In this document: positions 16,834 to 26,597 of the stretch, piece by piece
How positions within the stretch are numbered: the stretch's first letter is position 1
How the letters are laid out: every line of letters begins with the position of its first letter
Source of the DNA: Croceibacterium ferulae
GTDB lineage: Bacteria > Pseudomonadota > Alphaproteobacteria > Sphingomonadales > Sphingomonadaceae
Reading direction: 5' to 3'
Length of the DNA: 64,000 nt
NCBI RefSeq assembly: GCF_003660445.1
Contig: NZ_QZVQ01000002.1
Location: 124,001 to 188,000, forward strand
Made by a program: the position numbers and the translations under genes
The notes under the pieces: model-generated
Database searches by the model: none
Told to the model about the DNA's origin: nothing
Seen by the model: the letters and a program-made list of their open reading frames with translations, nothing else

Positions 16834-17163
16834 ATGTCCGACATCAACGCCCGTCTCAGCCAGCTCGTGACCGACAATGATGTCGTCCTGTTCATGAAGG
16901 GCACCCCGCTGTTTCCGCAATGCGGTTTCTCCAGCCGCGCGGTCGCGATCCTGGACCATTGCGGCGTCGCTTATGAAAGCGTCGATGTGCTGCAGGACAT
17001 GGAAGTGCGCCAGGGCATCAAGGCATTCAGCGACTGGCCCACCATTCCGCAGCTGTATGTGAAGGGCGAATTCGTCGGCGGCAGCGACATCCTGATGGAA
17101 ATGTACGAGGCGGGCGAGTTGCAGCAGATGCTGACCGAAAAGCAGGTCGCGCGCGCCGAGTAA
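16834..17163 (+). CDS. grxD: Monothiol glutaredoxin, Grx4 family
   Basis: This 109-aa protein has the CGFS active site (Cys30-Gly-Phe-Ser), a KGTP segment for glutathione and WPTIPQLYVKGEFVGGSDI. Such proteins bind a glutathione-ligated [2Fe-2S] cluster, often as a heterodimer with BolA, and deliver or sense Fe-S clusters. It is the last gene before a strong intrinsic terminator. Confidence 0.94.
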   Translation: MSDINARLSQLVTDNDVVLFMKGTPLFPQCGFSSRAVAILDHCGVAYESVDVLQDMEVRQGIKAFSDWPTIPQLYVKGEFVGGSDILMEMYEAGELQQMLTEKQVARAE

Positions 17164-17187
17164 GCTTGCGCTCATGCAATGAGAGGA

Positions 17188-17223
17188 GGGGACCGGAGGC
17201 AGGCGCTTCCGGTCCCCTTTTTT
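17188..17223 (+). terminator. Intrinsic terminator after grxD
   Basis: GGGGACCGGA (17188-17197) pairs perfectly with TCCGGTCCCC (17208-17217) across a 10-nt loop and is followed by six T residues (17218-17223). It is the clearest rho-independent terminator in the window and ends the zeta-bolA-grxD run. Confidence 0.93.
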
Positions 17224-17239
17224 CTACGTCAGGGGCCGG

Positions 17240-17746
17240 TCAGGCGCGCATCTTGCCCAGCAGGGTCAGGTGCTCCATGATCTGGGTACGGGCCAGCATG
17301 GCCACGTGCCGGGTGGGCATGTCCTGGCCCGCGGCAAGATAGGTCTCCTGCGCTTCCAGCAGCCTTTGGTGCACATCGATCTGTGCGGCGACATAGGCCC
17401 GGTCGAAGGAACGACCACTGGCAGAGTTCAGGCGGGCCATCACGTCCTGCTCCATGGCGCCCGGCGGCGGCGGGGTCATGTTCTTGGATTCGCGGATGAT
17501 CTGCGCGATCGTGGTCTGCTCCGCCACCTCCAGACCGGCGAATTCCTTGACAGTGGCACTGCGCGCCTTCTGCTGCGCCAGCTGGCTGGTCATCAGCGCC
17601 AGGCTGCCATTGCGCAATGTTTCCATCGCGTGCCGCTGTTCGGCTGCTCCTGTGGCGCCCTGCGCCCATGCAACCGCCGGAATACCTGCACCTGCCGTGG
17701 CGACAGCCCCCAGCAGCAATGCTCCACCCAGTTCACGCCTGTTCAT
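17240..17746 (-). CDS. Secreted DUF4142 family protein
   Basis: This 168-aa protein has an N-terminal signal (RR near the start, LLLGAVATAGAGIPAVAWAQG), so export is likely by Sec or possibly Tat. The mature part is helical and Gln/Ala-rich, with EFAGLEVAEQTTIAQIIRE and a terminal HLTLLGKMR, as in DUF4142 (ferritin-like four-helix) proteins. No metal ligand set is obvious and the function is unknown. It converges on grxD at the terminator. Confidence 0.75.
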   Translation of the reverse strand: MNRRELGGALLLGAVATAGAGIPAVAWAQGATGAAEQRHAMETLRNGSLALMTSQLAQQKARSATVKEFAGLEVAEQTTIAQIIRESKNMTPPPPGAMEQDVMARLNSASGRSFDRAYVAAQIDVHQRLLEAQETYLAAGQDMPTRHVAMLARTQIMEHLTLLGKMRA

Positions 17747-17856
17747 CGCTCGCTCCTTGTTGCAGCGGGATAGCCGCTACTCGACAGAAGCCCGAAGATG
17801 TATGGCGGGTTACAAAGTAAACATTGAGCATACCGACGGCGTTACTTGCCGCAGCT

Positions 17857-18531
17857 TCAGCCTTCGGTTTCCAGCGCAGGCTGCGGATTGTTCGGCACCA
17901 GGATCATGGTGTCGCCTTCCACCCGCCAGCTCGCCAGCCGCGACAGCAGGTTCATGCCAATCACGTTGGTCGGCCCGAGGCCGGGTGCGATGATCGCGTC
18001 CAGACCACGCGCCGTGACATTGCCGAAGCGCAGCTCGTCAATGGAGGTCAGCTGCGCCGCGACCGATCCATTGGCAGTCTGCATCCGCACCGGCAGGCCA
18101 TTGGTCCGTACTTCCAGCCCGGCCGCCTCTGCCGTTTCGGCCGACACGGCCGTCAGCGTGGCGCCTGTGTCCACCAGGAAGCGGGTGGGATGGCCGTTCA
18201 GCTCCCCACGCAACCAGAAATGCCCGTCACGCGCCAGCTGCACGCGCGTCTCATCGCCATCCACGGTCTGTTCCGGCATGCCGAATTGCGGCACCGCCAT
18301 CTCGAAACGCGGGTCCATGCGGGACAGTTGCAGCACCACCAGCCCCAGCACGGCCATCAGCGCCAGCGTGCTGCCGAACCGCAGCAGCCGGCCCAGCGGT
18401 GGCACCCACCGCATCACCAGCGATCCCAGCATGCCGAGCACCATGGCCCCAATCGCAGCCATCAGCAGGCCCGACTTGGGCAGTTCGGCAATGGAGTGGG
18501 CCAGCTGGTCCCAGACAGGGGCGAAATCCAT
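17857..18531 (-). CDS. Membrane-anchored retropepsin-like aspartyl protease
   Basis: This 224-aa protein has two hydrophobic helices in the first 75 residues, then a single retropepsin-type domain. The active-site motif is FLVDTGATLTAVS, with IIAPGLGPTNVIGMNLLSRL near the C-terminus, as in the TIGR02281 family of clan AA proteases. One Asp motif means the active enzyme should be a homodimer facing the periplasm. The substrate is unknown. It lies 48 nt after the egtD stop on the same strand. Confidence 0.83.
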   Translation of the reverse strand: MDFAPVWDQLAHSIAELPKSGLLMAAIGAMVLGMLGSLVMRWVPPLGRLLRFGSTLALMAVLGLVVLQLSRMDPRFEMAVPQFGMPEQTVDGDETRVQLARDGHFWLRGELNGHPTRFLVDTGATLTAVSAETAEAAGLEVRTNGLPVRMQTANGSVAAQLTSIDELRFGNVTARGLDAIIAPGLGPTNVIGMNLLSRLASWRVEGDTMILVPNNPQPALETEG

Positions 18532-18579
18532 GATCCTTATCTAGGGTCGCGCCCGGCGCTTTGCGATGGGGGTGACGCG

Positions 18580-19560
18580 TCAGGGCGCATGGTGCGCCTC
18601 TGCCGCCTCCGCCAGCAGTAGGCTGAACTGCCCATCCTGGTCGGTCCAACGCTCCACCGGCCTCCAGCCACCCGCCGCCAGCAGCAGGTTCTGGCTGCGG
18701 CGATCATATTTGTGGCTGTTTTCGGTATGGATCGTCTCGCCCTCCGCCATCGTGAAGGCCTGACCTGCGACCTCGAACCGGATTGCCGCGCTTGCCACCA
18801 GATGCATTTCGATCCGCGCCGCCGCATCGTTCCAGCGGGCTTCGTGCCGCAAGGCGTCCAGCGGCAACGTGCCGCCCAGCTCGCGATTGATCCGCGCCGC
18901 CAGGTTCAGGTTGAAGCGCGCGGTGACACCGGCCGCATCGTCATAGGCGGCGATCAGCATGGCCGGGTCCTTGATCAGATCCATCCCGATCAGCAGCTGC
19001 GAACGCGGGCCCAGTGTGGAGCGCATGCTGCGCAACAGGTCCAGCGCCTGCGCCGGCACCATGTTGCCGATGGTCGAGCCCGGGAAGAAGCCGATCTTCG
19101 GCAGGTCGGCAGCCCGTGCCGGCAAGGTGACGGGCGCGGTGAAGTCCGCCTCCACCGGCCATACGGGCAGATCCGGGAACTGTTGCTGCAACTGCGCGGC
19201 GGAACTGCGCAGGAAGTCGCCGGATATGTCCAGCGGGACATAGGCCGCCGGGGCGATCGCCTGCAGCAGCAGCGGCGTCTTGGTGGAGGAACCGGAGCCG
19301 AACTCCACCACCGCACGGCCGGGCGCAATCAGGCGGGCGAAGTCAGTGCCCCGTTCGGCCAGGATCGCGCGCTCCACCCGGGTGGGGTAATATTCGGGCA
19401 GGCGGGTAATTTCCTCGAACAGCAGGCTGCCCGCCTCGTCGTAGAACCAGCGCGCCGGCACCGCCTTCTGCGGCAGTGCGAGCCCGGCCAGCACGTCGGC
19501 ACGAAAGGCGGTGTTTGCCGGGCGGGTCTCCACCAGTGTTTCTGCCAAATCTGCCCTCAC
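18580..19560 (-). CDS. egtD: L-histidine N(alpha)-methyltransferase EgtD
   Basis: This 326-aa SAM-dependent enzyme trimethylates histidine to hercynine, the first step of ergothioneine synthesis. Marks are ARWFYDEAGSLLFEEITRLPEYY, the SAM loop VVEFGSGSSTKT and FFPGSTIGN. The GTG at 19560 overlaps the egtB stop as GTGA, which decides the start; an upstream in-frame ATG at 19680 would lie well inside egtB. Confidence 0.93.
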   Translation of the reverse strand: MRADLAETLVETRPANTAFRADVLAGLALPQKAVPARWFYDEAGSLLFEEITRLPEYYPTRVERAILAERGTDFARLIAPGRAVVEFGSGSSTKTPLLLQAIAPAAYVPLDISGDFLRSSAAQLQQQFPDLPVWPVEADFTAPVTLPARAADLPKIGFFPGSTIGNMVPAQALDLLRSMRSTLGPRSQLLIGMDLIKDPAMLIAAYDDAAGVTARFNLNLAARINRELGGTLPLDALRHEARWNDAAARIEMHLVASAAIRFEVAGQAFTMAEGETIHTENSHKYDRRSQNLLLAAGGWRPVERWTDQDGQFSLLLAEAAEAHHAP

Positions 19561-20792
19561 AGGTCGCACGCCAGCCGGACGCCGGTAAACTGCCAGCGCT
19601 GATGCGGGTGGAAGAAATTGCGGTAAGTGCCGCGTGAGTGGCCGCGCGGGGTGGCGCAGCTGGCACCTTTCAGCACCCACTGACCGGCCATGAACTTGCC
19701 ATTATACTCGCCCACCGCCCCGGCCTCCGGGCGGAAGCGCGGATAGGGCAGATAGGCGGAGCGGGTGAATTGCCAGCAATCGCCGAACAGGCCGCCGCCA
19801 CCCTGCGGCAGTGGCGGCGCGCCGCCGTCCAGCTGGTTGCCCGCATCGGACGCATGGTCGACGGCGATCGCCTCCCACTCGAATTCGGTCGGCAGGCGAT
19901 GGCCCGCCCAGGTAGCGAAGGCATCCGCCTCCCAATAGCTCACATGCGTCGCGGGCCGATGGGCGTTGCGCTGTTGCCAGCCGGTATGCGTGAACTGTTC
20001 GTCGCCACGCCAGTACAGCGGCGCCACGATGCCCTGCCGGCAGACCCAGTCCCACCCATCGGCGAGCCACAGGGATGGGGTGCGATACCCTCCATCGGCG
20101 ATGAACTGCGCCCATTCGCCATTGGTCACCAGCCGGTCGGCCAGGGCAAACAGTTCCAGCAGCACGCGATGACGCGGCCCTTCGTTGTCGAAGGAGAAGC
20201 CTTCTCCCGAATGACCGACAGGCACGGTCCCGCCCGGATGCCGCCACCAGCCCTGCCCCGGCGTTTCCGCCGGGGCTTGCGAAGGAGCCGACCACATTGC
20301 CGGTCCTGCCGGATTGCTGAAGAAGGCATGCTTGATATCGGTCAGCAGCAGCTCCTGATGCTGCTGTTCATGGGCGATGCCCAGCCGGATCAGGGGTGCC
20401 AGCGCCGGATCGTCCAGCAGCTGCTCCATCGCCGCATCCACATGGGCGCGCCAGTCCAGCACCTCCGCCAGGGAGGGCCGGGACAGCACGCCCCGGCTGT
20501 CGCGCGCGATCCGCTGGCCTTCCGCCTCGTAATAGGAATTGAACAGGAACGGCCAGTCGTCCCGGAACAGGCGATAGCCCGGCAGGTGATCGCGCAGCAG
20601 GAAGGTCTCGAAGAACCAGGCCGTATGCGCCAGATGCCACTTGGCGGGGGACGCATCGGGCATGGACTGCACTGTGGCATCGGCGTCGGACAATGGCGCA
20701 GCCAGTTCCGCGGTCATCCGCCGCGTGGCGGTGAACTGCGCGGGCAGATCCGCTGTGGCTGCCGGCGCCATGCTGCGTTGCATGGTGGCCAA
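19557..20792 (-). CDS. egtB: Ergothioneine biosynthesis protein EgtB (hercynine sulfoxide synthase)
   Basis: This 411-aa non-haem iron enzyme joins hercynine with a thiol donor and inserts oxygen. The N-terminal DinB-like domain carries the iron histidines in KWHLAHTAWFFE and IAHEQQHQELLL (HxxQH). The C-terminal formylglycine-generating-enzyme-like domain includes HRLPTEFEWEAIA and a GTYRNFFHPHQRWQFTGVRLA end. egtC and egtE are absent here, so it may be an EgtB using cysteine, or the later genes lie elsewhere. Confidence 0.93.
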   Translation of the reverse strand: MATMQRSMAPAATADLPAQFTATRRMTAELAAPLSDADATVQSMPDASPAKWHLAHTAWFFETFLLRDHLPGYRLFRDDWPFLFNSYYEAEGQRIARDSRGVLSRPSLAEVLDWRAHVDAAMEQLLDDPALAPLIRLGIAHEQQHQELLLTDIKHAFFSNPAGPAMWSAPSQAPAETPGQGWWRHPGGTVPVGHSGEGFSFDNEGPRHRVLLELFALADRLVTNGEWAQFIADGGYRTPSLWLADGWDWVCRQGIVAPLYWRGDEQFTHTGWQQRNAHRPATHVSYWEADAFATWAGHRLPTEFEWEAIAVDHASDAGNQLDGGAPPLPQGGGGLFGDCWQFTRSAYLPYPRFRPEAGAVGEYNGKFMAGQWVLKGASCATPRGHSRGTYRNFFHPHQRWQFTGVRLACDL

Positions 20793-20876
20793 TTTCTACT
20801 CCCCCCGCCCGTGCACAGCGAAAGGCCGCCGACACCTGCTGCTAAGAAAGGTTAGCCAGCCGCCCGGTTCCCCGTT

Positions 20877-22271
20877 TCACGCCGCCTGACGCTGCCGCTC
20901 CCGCCTGTCCAGATTGAGCATGTCGGCCAGCACGAACGCCATCTCCAATGCCTGGCCGGCATTCAGACGGGGATCGCAATGCGTGTGATAGCGGTCCGCC
21001 AGCCCGGCATCGGTGATCGCCACCGCGCCGCCGGTGCATTCGGTGACATCCTGCCCGGTCATTTCCAGATGAATGCCGCCGGCATGGGTACCTTCTGCCC
21101 GGTGCACGGCGAAGAAGCCGCGCACTTCGGCCAGGATGCGGTCGAACGGCCGCGTCTTGTAGCCGCTGTCGGACTTCACGACATTGCCATGCATCGGATC
21201 GCACGACCAGACGACCGGATGGCCCGATCGGGCAACCGCGCGCACCAGACGCGGCAGGCCCGCTTCCACCTTGTCATGCCCGAACCGGCTGATCAGCGTC
21301 ATGCGCCCGGGGACGCGCGCGGGATTGAGCGTGTCGAGCAGCCGCAGCAGCTCGTCCGGATCCAGGCTGGGCCCGCACTTCACGCCGATCGGATTGCCGA
21401 CGCCGCGCAGGAACTCGACATGGGAGCTGCCCGAAAAGCGCGTGCGATCGCCGATCCACAGGAAATGCGCGCTGGTATCGTACCATTCGCCGGTCAGTGA
21501 ATCCTGCCGGGTCAGCGCCTGTTCGTATGGCAGCAGCAGCGCCTCATGACTGGTGTAGAAGGCGGTGCTCTTCAGCTGCGGCACCGTTTCGGGCGCCACG
21601 CCGCATGCTTCCATGAAGTCCAGCGCCTCCCCGATACGGTCGGCGATGTCGCTGAACCGGTCCGCCCAGGGGGAGCGGCCGACGAAGTCCAGCGTCCACT
21701 GATGCACCTGGCGCAGATTGGCGTAGCCGCCGCCGGCGAAGGCCCGCAGCAGGTTGAGCGTCGCCGCCGCCTGGCTGTAGGCGCGCAGCATGCGCTGGGG
21801 ATCGTTGCGGCGCACATCGGCGGCGAATTCGATGCCGTTGACGTTGTCGCCCAGATAGCTGGGCAGCGTCACCCCATCGATCGTTTCGGTCGCGGAGGAA
21901 CGCGGCTTGGCGAACTGCCCCGCCATGCGCCCCAGCTTGATCACCGGCATCTTGCTGGCGAAGGTCAGGACCACCGCCATCTGCAGGATCACGCGGAACG
22001 TGTCGCGGATCGTGTTCGGGTGGAACTCGGCAAAGCTTTCCGCGCAATCGCCGCCCTGCAGCAGGAAGCCGCGGCCGGCGGCAACCTCCGCCAATTGCGC
22101 CTGAAGGTCGCGCGCCTCCCCGGCAAAGACCAGCGGCGGGAAGTTGCTCAGCTGCGCCTCGACGTCGGCCAGTTCCGCCGCATCATCATAGACGGGCAGA
22201 TGGCGCGCTTCGTGACGCTGCCAGCTTTGCGGATCCCAGTTCTGTACCACGGCGTTTGATCTTTCAGACAT
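20877..22271 (-). CDS. 3-deoxy-7-phosphoheptulonate synthase, class II
   Basis: This 464-aa plant-type (class II) DAHP synthase condenses PEP and erythrose-4-phosphate to open the shikimate pathway. The metal-binding cysteine is in [37 protein letters not shown] and [11 protein letters not shown] are further family motifs. Length and N-terminus ([15 protein letters not shown]) are standard. It is a single gene between egtB and the M16 protease, with 84 and 62 bp gaps. Confidence 0.95.
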   Translation of the reverse strand: MSERSNAVVQNWDPQSWQRHEARHLPVYDDAAELADVEAQLSNFPPLVFAGEARDLQAQLAEVAAGRGFLLQGGDCAESFAEFHPNTIRDTFRVILQMAVVLTFASKMPVIKLGRMAGQFAKPRSSATETIDGVTLPSYLGDNVNGIEFAADVRRNDPQRMLRAYSQAAATLNLLRAFAGGGYANLRQVHQWTLDFVGRSPWADRFSDIADRIGEALDFMEACGVAPETVPQLKSTAFYTSHEALLLPYEQALTRQDSLTGEWYDTSAHFLWIGDRTRFSGSSHVEFLRGVGNPIGVKCGPSLDPDELLRLLDTLNPARVPGRMTLISRFGHDKVEAGLPRLVRAVARSGHPVVWSCDPMHGNVVKSDSGYKTRPFDRILAEVRGFFAVHRAEGTHAGGIHLEMTGQDVTECTGGAVAITDAGLADRYHTHCDPRLNAGQALEMAFVLADMLNLDRRERQRQAA

Positions 22272-22333
22272 TTGCAGGCGGGTGGGCGCGCACTACACCC
22301 CACACACCCGCCCGGCAAATGTTACAGACGTTA

Positions 22334-25285
22334 TCAGCGTCCGCCCTCTGCCGCCTCCTGCGGCAGCACGACCAGCTTCCAGCCCTCGTGAGCACCCAGA
22401 TATTCCTGCGCCAGGGCGCGGTAGGTCTCCGGCGGCGTCTCCGTGTAATCGGTCCACAAGGTGCGCAGATGCGCCACCCGCGCGGGGTCGTTGGCCGCGC
22501 CGCTCAGCTGGTTGAGCCAGAACGTATGCCCGGTCTGCGCGCGGTCCAGCAATTGGCGGATCGGCTCCACCACCCGCGCCAGCTCGTCCGGCTGCGGGCC
22601 GTTGGCGGCAAGATCTGTCGCGATCTCCTTCGCCTCGGCAAAGAAGGCGGGCGCGGCCGAAGGCGGCAGCTGCGCCAGCGCCATCAGCTGTCCGCCGCCA
22701 TTCACGTCCTGCGGCCAGGTGCTGCCCACGAAGGGCGCATAGCTGGCGCCCAGACGTTCCCGCAGCCCGTCCATCAGCCGGTTGGAGAAGACCTGCGCCA
22801 ACACTTCCAGCCGGCGCGAACGCGGCAGGTCGTCGCTGCCGCCGCCGGTCGGCCAGGCGATCACCGCCGCCGCCTGATCGGTGTCGCCAGTGTGGCGCAG
22901 CACTTCGGGTTCGGCATTGGCGGCCGGAAACTCGATCGGCGGATCGATGGCATCCGCAGGCGCCGCCGCACGCGCCGGCATCGCACCGAAGGTCTGCCCC
23001 AGTGCGGTCAGCACGGCGGTGCGATCGAAGTCGCCGAACACGTCGACCTCCACCGGACCCTGGGCCAGCAAGCGGGACCAGACATCCTGGAACCCTGCCG
23101 CATCGGCCGCCGCCAGCGCCGCGGCATCGGGCTTGCGATAGCGCGGATCACGGTCATGCAGCAGCCATTGCAGATCACGGCTCAGCACACCGTTGGCATC
23201 GCCGCCGAACGAATCGTAGGACAGCCGCTGCGCCGCCTTGGCGCGTTCGAACGGCGCGGCGTCCCAGCGCGGATTGGCCAGCTTGGCGGCGAACAGGTAC
23301 AGCTGGTCGGCCACATCCTCCCGCCGCGTCTGCCCTTCGAAGATGAAGGTGCCGTCCTCTATCTGGAAGTCCCAGCCGAACTTGCGGCCGGTGGCCAGCT
23401 GGTCCAGCCCGTTCTGGTTCACCTCGCCAAAGCCCGCGCCGACCAGCGCCTGCCGACCCAGATCGGCATAAACGCTCTCGTCCTCCGCCACGCCCTGCAG
23501 CCCGGTGCCGAAACGCACGCGCACGGTGGCGCGCCCGGGCTCGTTGGTGGTGGGCCACAGCAGCGCGGTCACGCCATTGCCGAAGCTGACCCGCTCCACA
23601 TCCAGCACGCCCAGCGGTGCCACCGCACTCGGCGTGGCCGGAGTGCCGATCGGCGGCAGCTCGGCAAAGGTGATCGCCTCCGCCCCGTCGGCCGCCAGCG
23701 CTTCGGCGCTGATTGGTGCGGTCATTGCCGCGCGCAGCGCGTCGGCATCGCCGTCCGTCGGATCAGGTGTCAGCAGCAAGGCCCGGATCACCTCGCCGGT
23801 GAACAGTGCCTGCGTATGTTCGTGGATCGCCGCAGGGGTGAACCGCTCGCGCATGCCGCGGAACAGCTCCAGCACCGTTTCGGGCGAAGCGATCGCCTCG
23901 CGGATATCCACCGCATTGACCAGTTCGTTGGCGAGTTCGGACCCCGCCTGGATACGGCTCTGCTCCACGCTGTTGGCGAAGGCGATGTCGAACTCGGCAA
24001 CCTCGCGGTCGATCTCCGCCTGCGTCGGCGGGGCCGCCACGGCATTGGCGATCACGCCGCGCACATCCAGCAAAGCCGCGCGCCAATCTTCGGTCAGCGG
24101 GGCCAAGGTCACGAAGGTGCCGTTGGCGGACCGGCTCGGCCGATCCTTGTTGACGGCGGCGAACAGGAAGCTGCCGCCCCCGCGCGCGCGCTCCTCCAGC
24201 CGGCGGTTGATCACCGCGGTCGCCATCGCATCGATCAGCAGGCCGCGATTATATTCCTGCGTATCGGTGACCTGCTGCCACGGGCGCAGCACGGCATAGG
24301 TGATCCCGCGCTGTTGGCCGGGCTCCACCACGACGCGTGTCTCGCCCACAGGATTTTCGGCATCGACCCCGTCCGGCGCCTCGGGGCTGCCGAAATCGGG
24401 CGCCTCGGCAGCCTGGCCCTGCGCCTGCCAGTCGGTGAAATACTTCTCCACCAGAGCGGCCAGCAGCTGCGGATCGGCGTCGCCCACGATCGCCACCGTG
24501 GCGCGTTCCGGGCGGTACCAGCGCCGGTGGAAGTCGCGCACGGTGCCTTGCGAAGCGCCCTGCAGCGCCTCGACCGTGCCGATCGGATTGCGGTCGGCGA
24601 GCAGCTGCCCTGCAAAGAACAGCTCGCGCGTGGCATTGGCGATGCGCTGGTCCGGGCCCAGCCGTTCCCGCCGTTCCGCCAGCACGATGGGCAGTTCGGT
24701 GCGAATATTGTCGCTGCTCAACGTGGGTTCGCGGATCATGCCGGCGAACAGCCGCACGCTGTCATCCAGCGTCTGCAGCGTCGCGTTGGGCAGATCCAGC
24801 TGGTACACGGTCTGCGTGGGACTGGTGGTCGCATTGGTATCGGCACCCAGTGCCGCGCCCAGCCGCTGGAAGTAGGGGATCGCCTCGCCATTGCCGAAGT
24901 CGCGCGACTGGCGGAACACCAGATGCTCGATCAGGTGGGCAAAGCCGCGTTCTTCCTCCGTCTCGTACAATGATCCGGCGTCGATCGCCACGCGGATGGA
25001 GATCTGGCCCGGGGGAACGCCGTTTTCCCGGACGGCATAACGCAGCCCGTTGGGCAGTTCGCCCATCAGCCAGTCCGCATCGACTGGAATATCGGTCCCG
25101 CGATAGATCCAGGGATCGGCCGGATTGGCATAGCGCGGCGCGCTGATCGCGGGCGCTGCCGGCGCAGGCGCCGCCGTTGCCGGCGCGGGCGCCGGGGTGC
25201 CCACCTGTTGTGCAGCGAGCGGAGCGGCAGGCAGAATGGCCAGCAAGGCGATGACGGCGACGGATCGGCACAATATGGATTTCAT
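22334..25285 (-). CDS. Secreted M16 family zinc protease (pitrilysin/PqqL type)
   Basis: This 983-aa protein starts with a Sec signal (ILCRSVAVIALLAILPAAPLAAQ) and an Ala/Pro-rich spacer, then the first M16 domain with the inverted zinc motif HLIEH (in RGFAHLIEHLVF). At least three further M16-like repeats follow; the C-terminal half lacks HxxEH, as is usual. The size matches the periplasmic PqqL-like family. The ATG at 25285 is chosen because it gives the signal peptide. It is divergent from nfuA. Confidence 0.9.
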   Translation of the reverse strand: MKSILCRSVAVIALLAILPAAPLAAQQVGTPAPAPATAAPAPAAPAISAPRYANPADPWIYRGTDIPVDADWLMGELPNGLRYAVRENGVPPGQISIRVAIDAGSLYETEEERGFAHLIEHLVFRQSRDFGNGEAIPYFQRLGAALGADTNATTSPTQTVYQLDLPNATLQTLDDSVRLFAGMIREPTLSSDNIRTELPIVLAERRERLGPDQRIANATRELFFAGQLLADRNPIGTVEALQGASQGTVRDFHRRWYRPERATVAIVGDADPQLLAALVEKYFTDWQAQGQAAEAPDFGSPEAPDGVDAENPVGETRVVVEPGQQRGITYAVLRPWQQVTDTQEYNRGLLIDAMATAVINRRLEERARGGGSFLFAAVNKDRPSRSANGTFVTLAPLTEDWRAALLDVRGVIANAVAAPPTQAEIDREVAEFDIAFANSVEQSRIQAGSELANELVNAVDIREAIASPETVLELFRGMRERFTPAAIHEHTQALFTGEVIRALLLTPDPTDGDADALRAAMTAPISAEALAADGAEAITFAELPPIGTPATPSAVAPLGVLDVERVSFGNGVTALLWPTTNEPGRATVRVRFGTGLQGVAEDESVYADLGRQALVGAGFGEVNQNGLDQLATGRKFGWDFQIEDGTFIFEGQTRREDVADQLYLFAAKLANPRWDAAPFERAKAAQRLSYDSFGGDANGVLSRDLQWLLHDRDPRYRKPDAAALAAADAAGFQDVWSRLLAQGPVEVDVFGDFDRTAVLTALGQTFGAMPARAAAPADAIDPPIEFPAANAEPEVLRHTGDTDQAAAVIAWPTGGGSDDLPRSRRLEVLAQVFSNRLMDGLRERLGASYAPFVGSTWPQDVNGGGQLMALAQLPPSAAPAFFAEAKEIATDLAANGPQPDELARVVEPIRQLLDRAQTGHTFWLNQLSGAANDPARVAHLRTLWTDYTETPPETYRALAQEYLGAHEGWKLVVLPQEAAEGGR

Positions 25286-25388
25286 GGAAGCCCTAAAGGT
25301 CGCGGGGGATGAAGCACTGGTGAATAGGGAGCCGCATCCATTTGACCAGTCCTTGCGACACCTGCCCCATGCGCCTAAATCACCGCGC

Positions 25389-25970
25389 ATGTTCATCGAA
25401 ACCGAAACCACGCCCAATCCGTCCACCCTGAAGTTCCTGCCGGGACAGGCGGTGTTCCTGGGCGGCACCCGCGACTTCGCCACGCCGGAAGACGCGGAGG
25501 CATCGCCGCTGGCGCAGGCTTTGTTCGACACCGGCGAGGTGACGGGCGTGTTCTTCGGCAGCGATTTCGTGTCGGTCACCGCCGCGCCGGGCGCGAACTG
25601 GGGCATGCTGAAGCCGCAGGTCGTATCCATCCTGCTGGATCATTTCATCAGCCAGGCCCCGCTGTTTGCCGGCGGTGATGCAGGCGCGTTCAGCGTGCCG
25701 CCGGAGATGGACGACCTGGAAGGGGACGACGATCCGGCGGATGCCGACATCGTGGCCCAGATCAAGGACCTGATCGAGACGCGCGTGCGCCCCGCGGTGG
25801 CCAATGATGGCGGTGATATCCGCTATCGCGGCTTTCGCGACGGGGTGGTCTATCTGGCCATGCAGGGCGCCTGCTCCGGCTGCCCCAGCTCCAGTGCAAC
25901 GCTGAAGCAGGGGATCGAAGGGCTGTTGCGCCATTACGTGCCCGAAGTCAGCGAAGTGCGCGCGGCCTGA
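25389..25970 (+). CDS. nfuA: NfuA/NFU-type iron-sulfur carrier
   Basis: This 193-aa protein has an N-terminal Nfu_N domain (MFIETETTPNPSTLKFLPG) and a C-terminal NifU-like domain with the cluster-binding CSGC (162-165) in a GACSGCPSSS motif. It carries [4Fe-4S] clusters to target proteins. The ATG at 25389 is the canonical start; open codons upstream lie in the shared promoter region with the M16 gene. It begins the plus-strand run through miaB, itself a [4Fe-4S] enzyme. Confidence 0.94.
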   Translation: MFIETETTPNPSTLKFLPGQAVFLGGTRDFATPEDAEASPLAQALFDTGEVTGVFFGSDFVSVTAAPGANWGMLKPQVVSILLDHFISQAPLFAGGDAGAFSVPPEMDDLEGDDDPADADIVAQIKDLIETRVRPAVANDGGDIRYRGFRDGVVYLAMQGACSGCPSSSATLKQGIEGLLRHYVPEVSEVRAA

Positions 25971-25988
25971 TCGCGGGCACGCCCGTCC

Positions 25989-26597
25989 ATGCGCCTGCTG
26001 GCGATCGACACCGCGACGCCGGCCTGTTCCGTCGCCTTGTTCGACAATGAACAGCTGATCGCCGCGGACAATGCGGTGATCGGCCGCGGCCATGCCGAAC
26101 GGCTGGTGCCGATGATCGCCGCCCTGCCAGAACGCGGCCGGGCGGACCGCATCTGCGTATCCCTTGGCCCCGGCAGCTTTACCGGCGTGCGCATCGGCCT
26201 TGCCACGGCGCGCGCATTGGGGCTCGCCTGGGGGGCGGAGGTGCTGGGATATCCCACGCTGGCGCTGGTGGCGGCCATGGCCCGTGCCGGTGCCGACCTG
26301 CCGGTTTCCGTCGCCATGACCGGCGGGCACGGCGAATGGTTCGTCCAGAACTTCACCGGCGACGGCATGCCACAAGCGGAGGCCGTGTCGCTGCCGCCGG
26401 AACCGGCGCAGGCCGCCTGCACCGCTCAGATGGTGGCGGGCGACCAGGCGGCAGGTCTCATCGCGGCGCGAGGCTGGGGCGAGGCGCGGCAGATCCTACC
26501 CGATGCGGCGGCATTTGCCCTGCTGCCGCCTGCCTGTCTGTCGACGGCGCTCAGCCCGCTCTATGGCCGGGCGCCGGACGCGAAGCTGCCGGGATGA
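25989..26597 (+). CDS. tsaB: tRNA threonylcarbamoyladenosine modification protein TsaB
   Basis: This 202-aa ASKHA-fold protein partners TsaD in forming t6A at position 37 of ANN-decoding tRNAs. Family marks are LLAIDTATPACSVAL at the N-terminus, GRGHAERLVPMI and SLGPGSFTGVRIGLATARAL. The stop overlaps the rimI start as ATGA, a frequent tsaB-rimI arrangement. tsaD is not in the window. Confidence 0.95.
   Translation: MRLLAIDTATPACSVALFDNEQLIAADNAVIGRGHAERLVPMIAALPERGRADRICVSLGPGSFTGVRIGLATARALGLAWGAEVLGYPTLALVAAMARAGADLPVSVAMTGGHGEWFVQNFTGDGMPQAEAVSLPPEPAQAACTAQMVAGDQAAGLIAARGWGEARQILPDAAAFALLPPACLSTALSPLYGRAPDAKLPG

Noticed and set aside
22256-24973. 900-codon plus-strand open frame opposite the M16 protease
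   Set aside because: The minus strand has a signal peptide and HLIEH motif. The plus frame has a low-complexity His/Arg/Gln composition and no motif.
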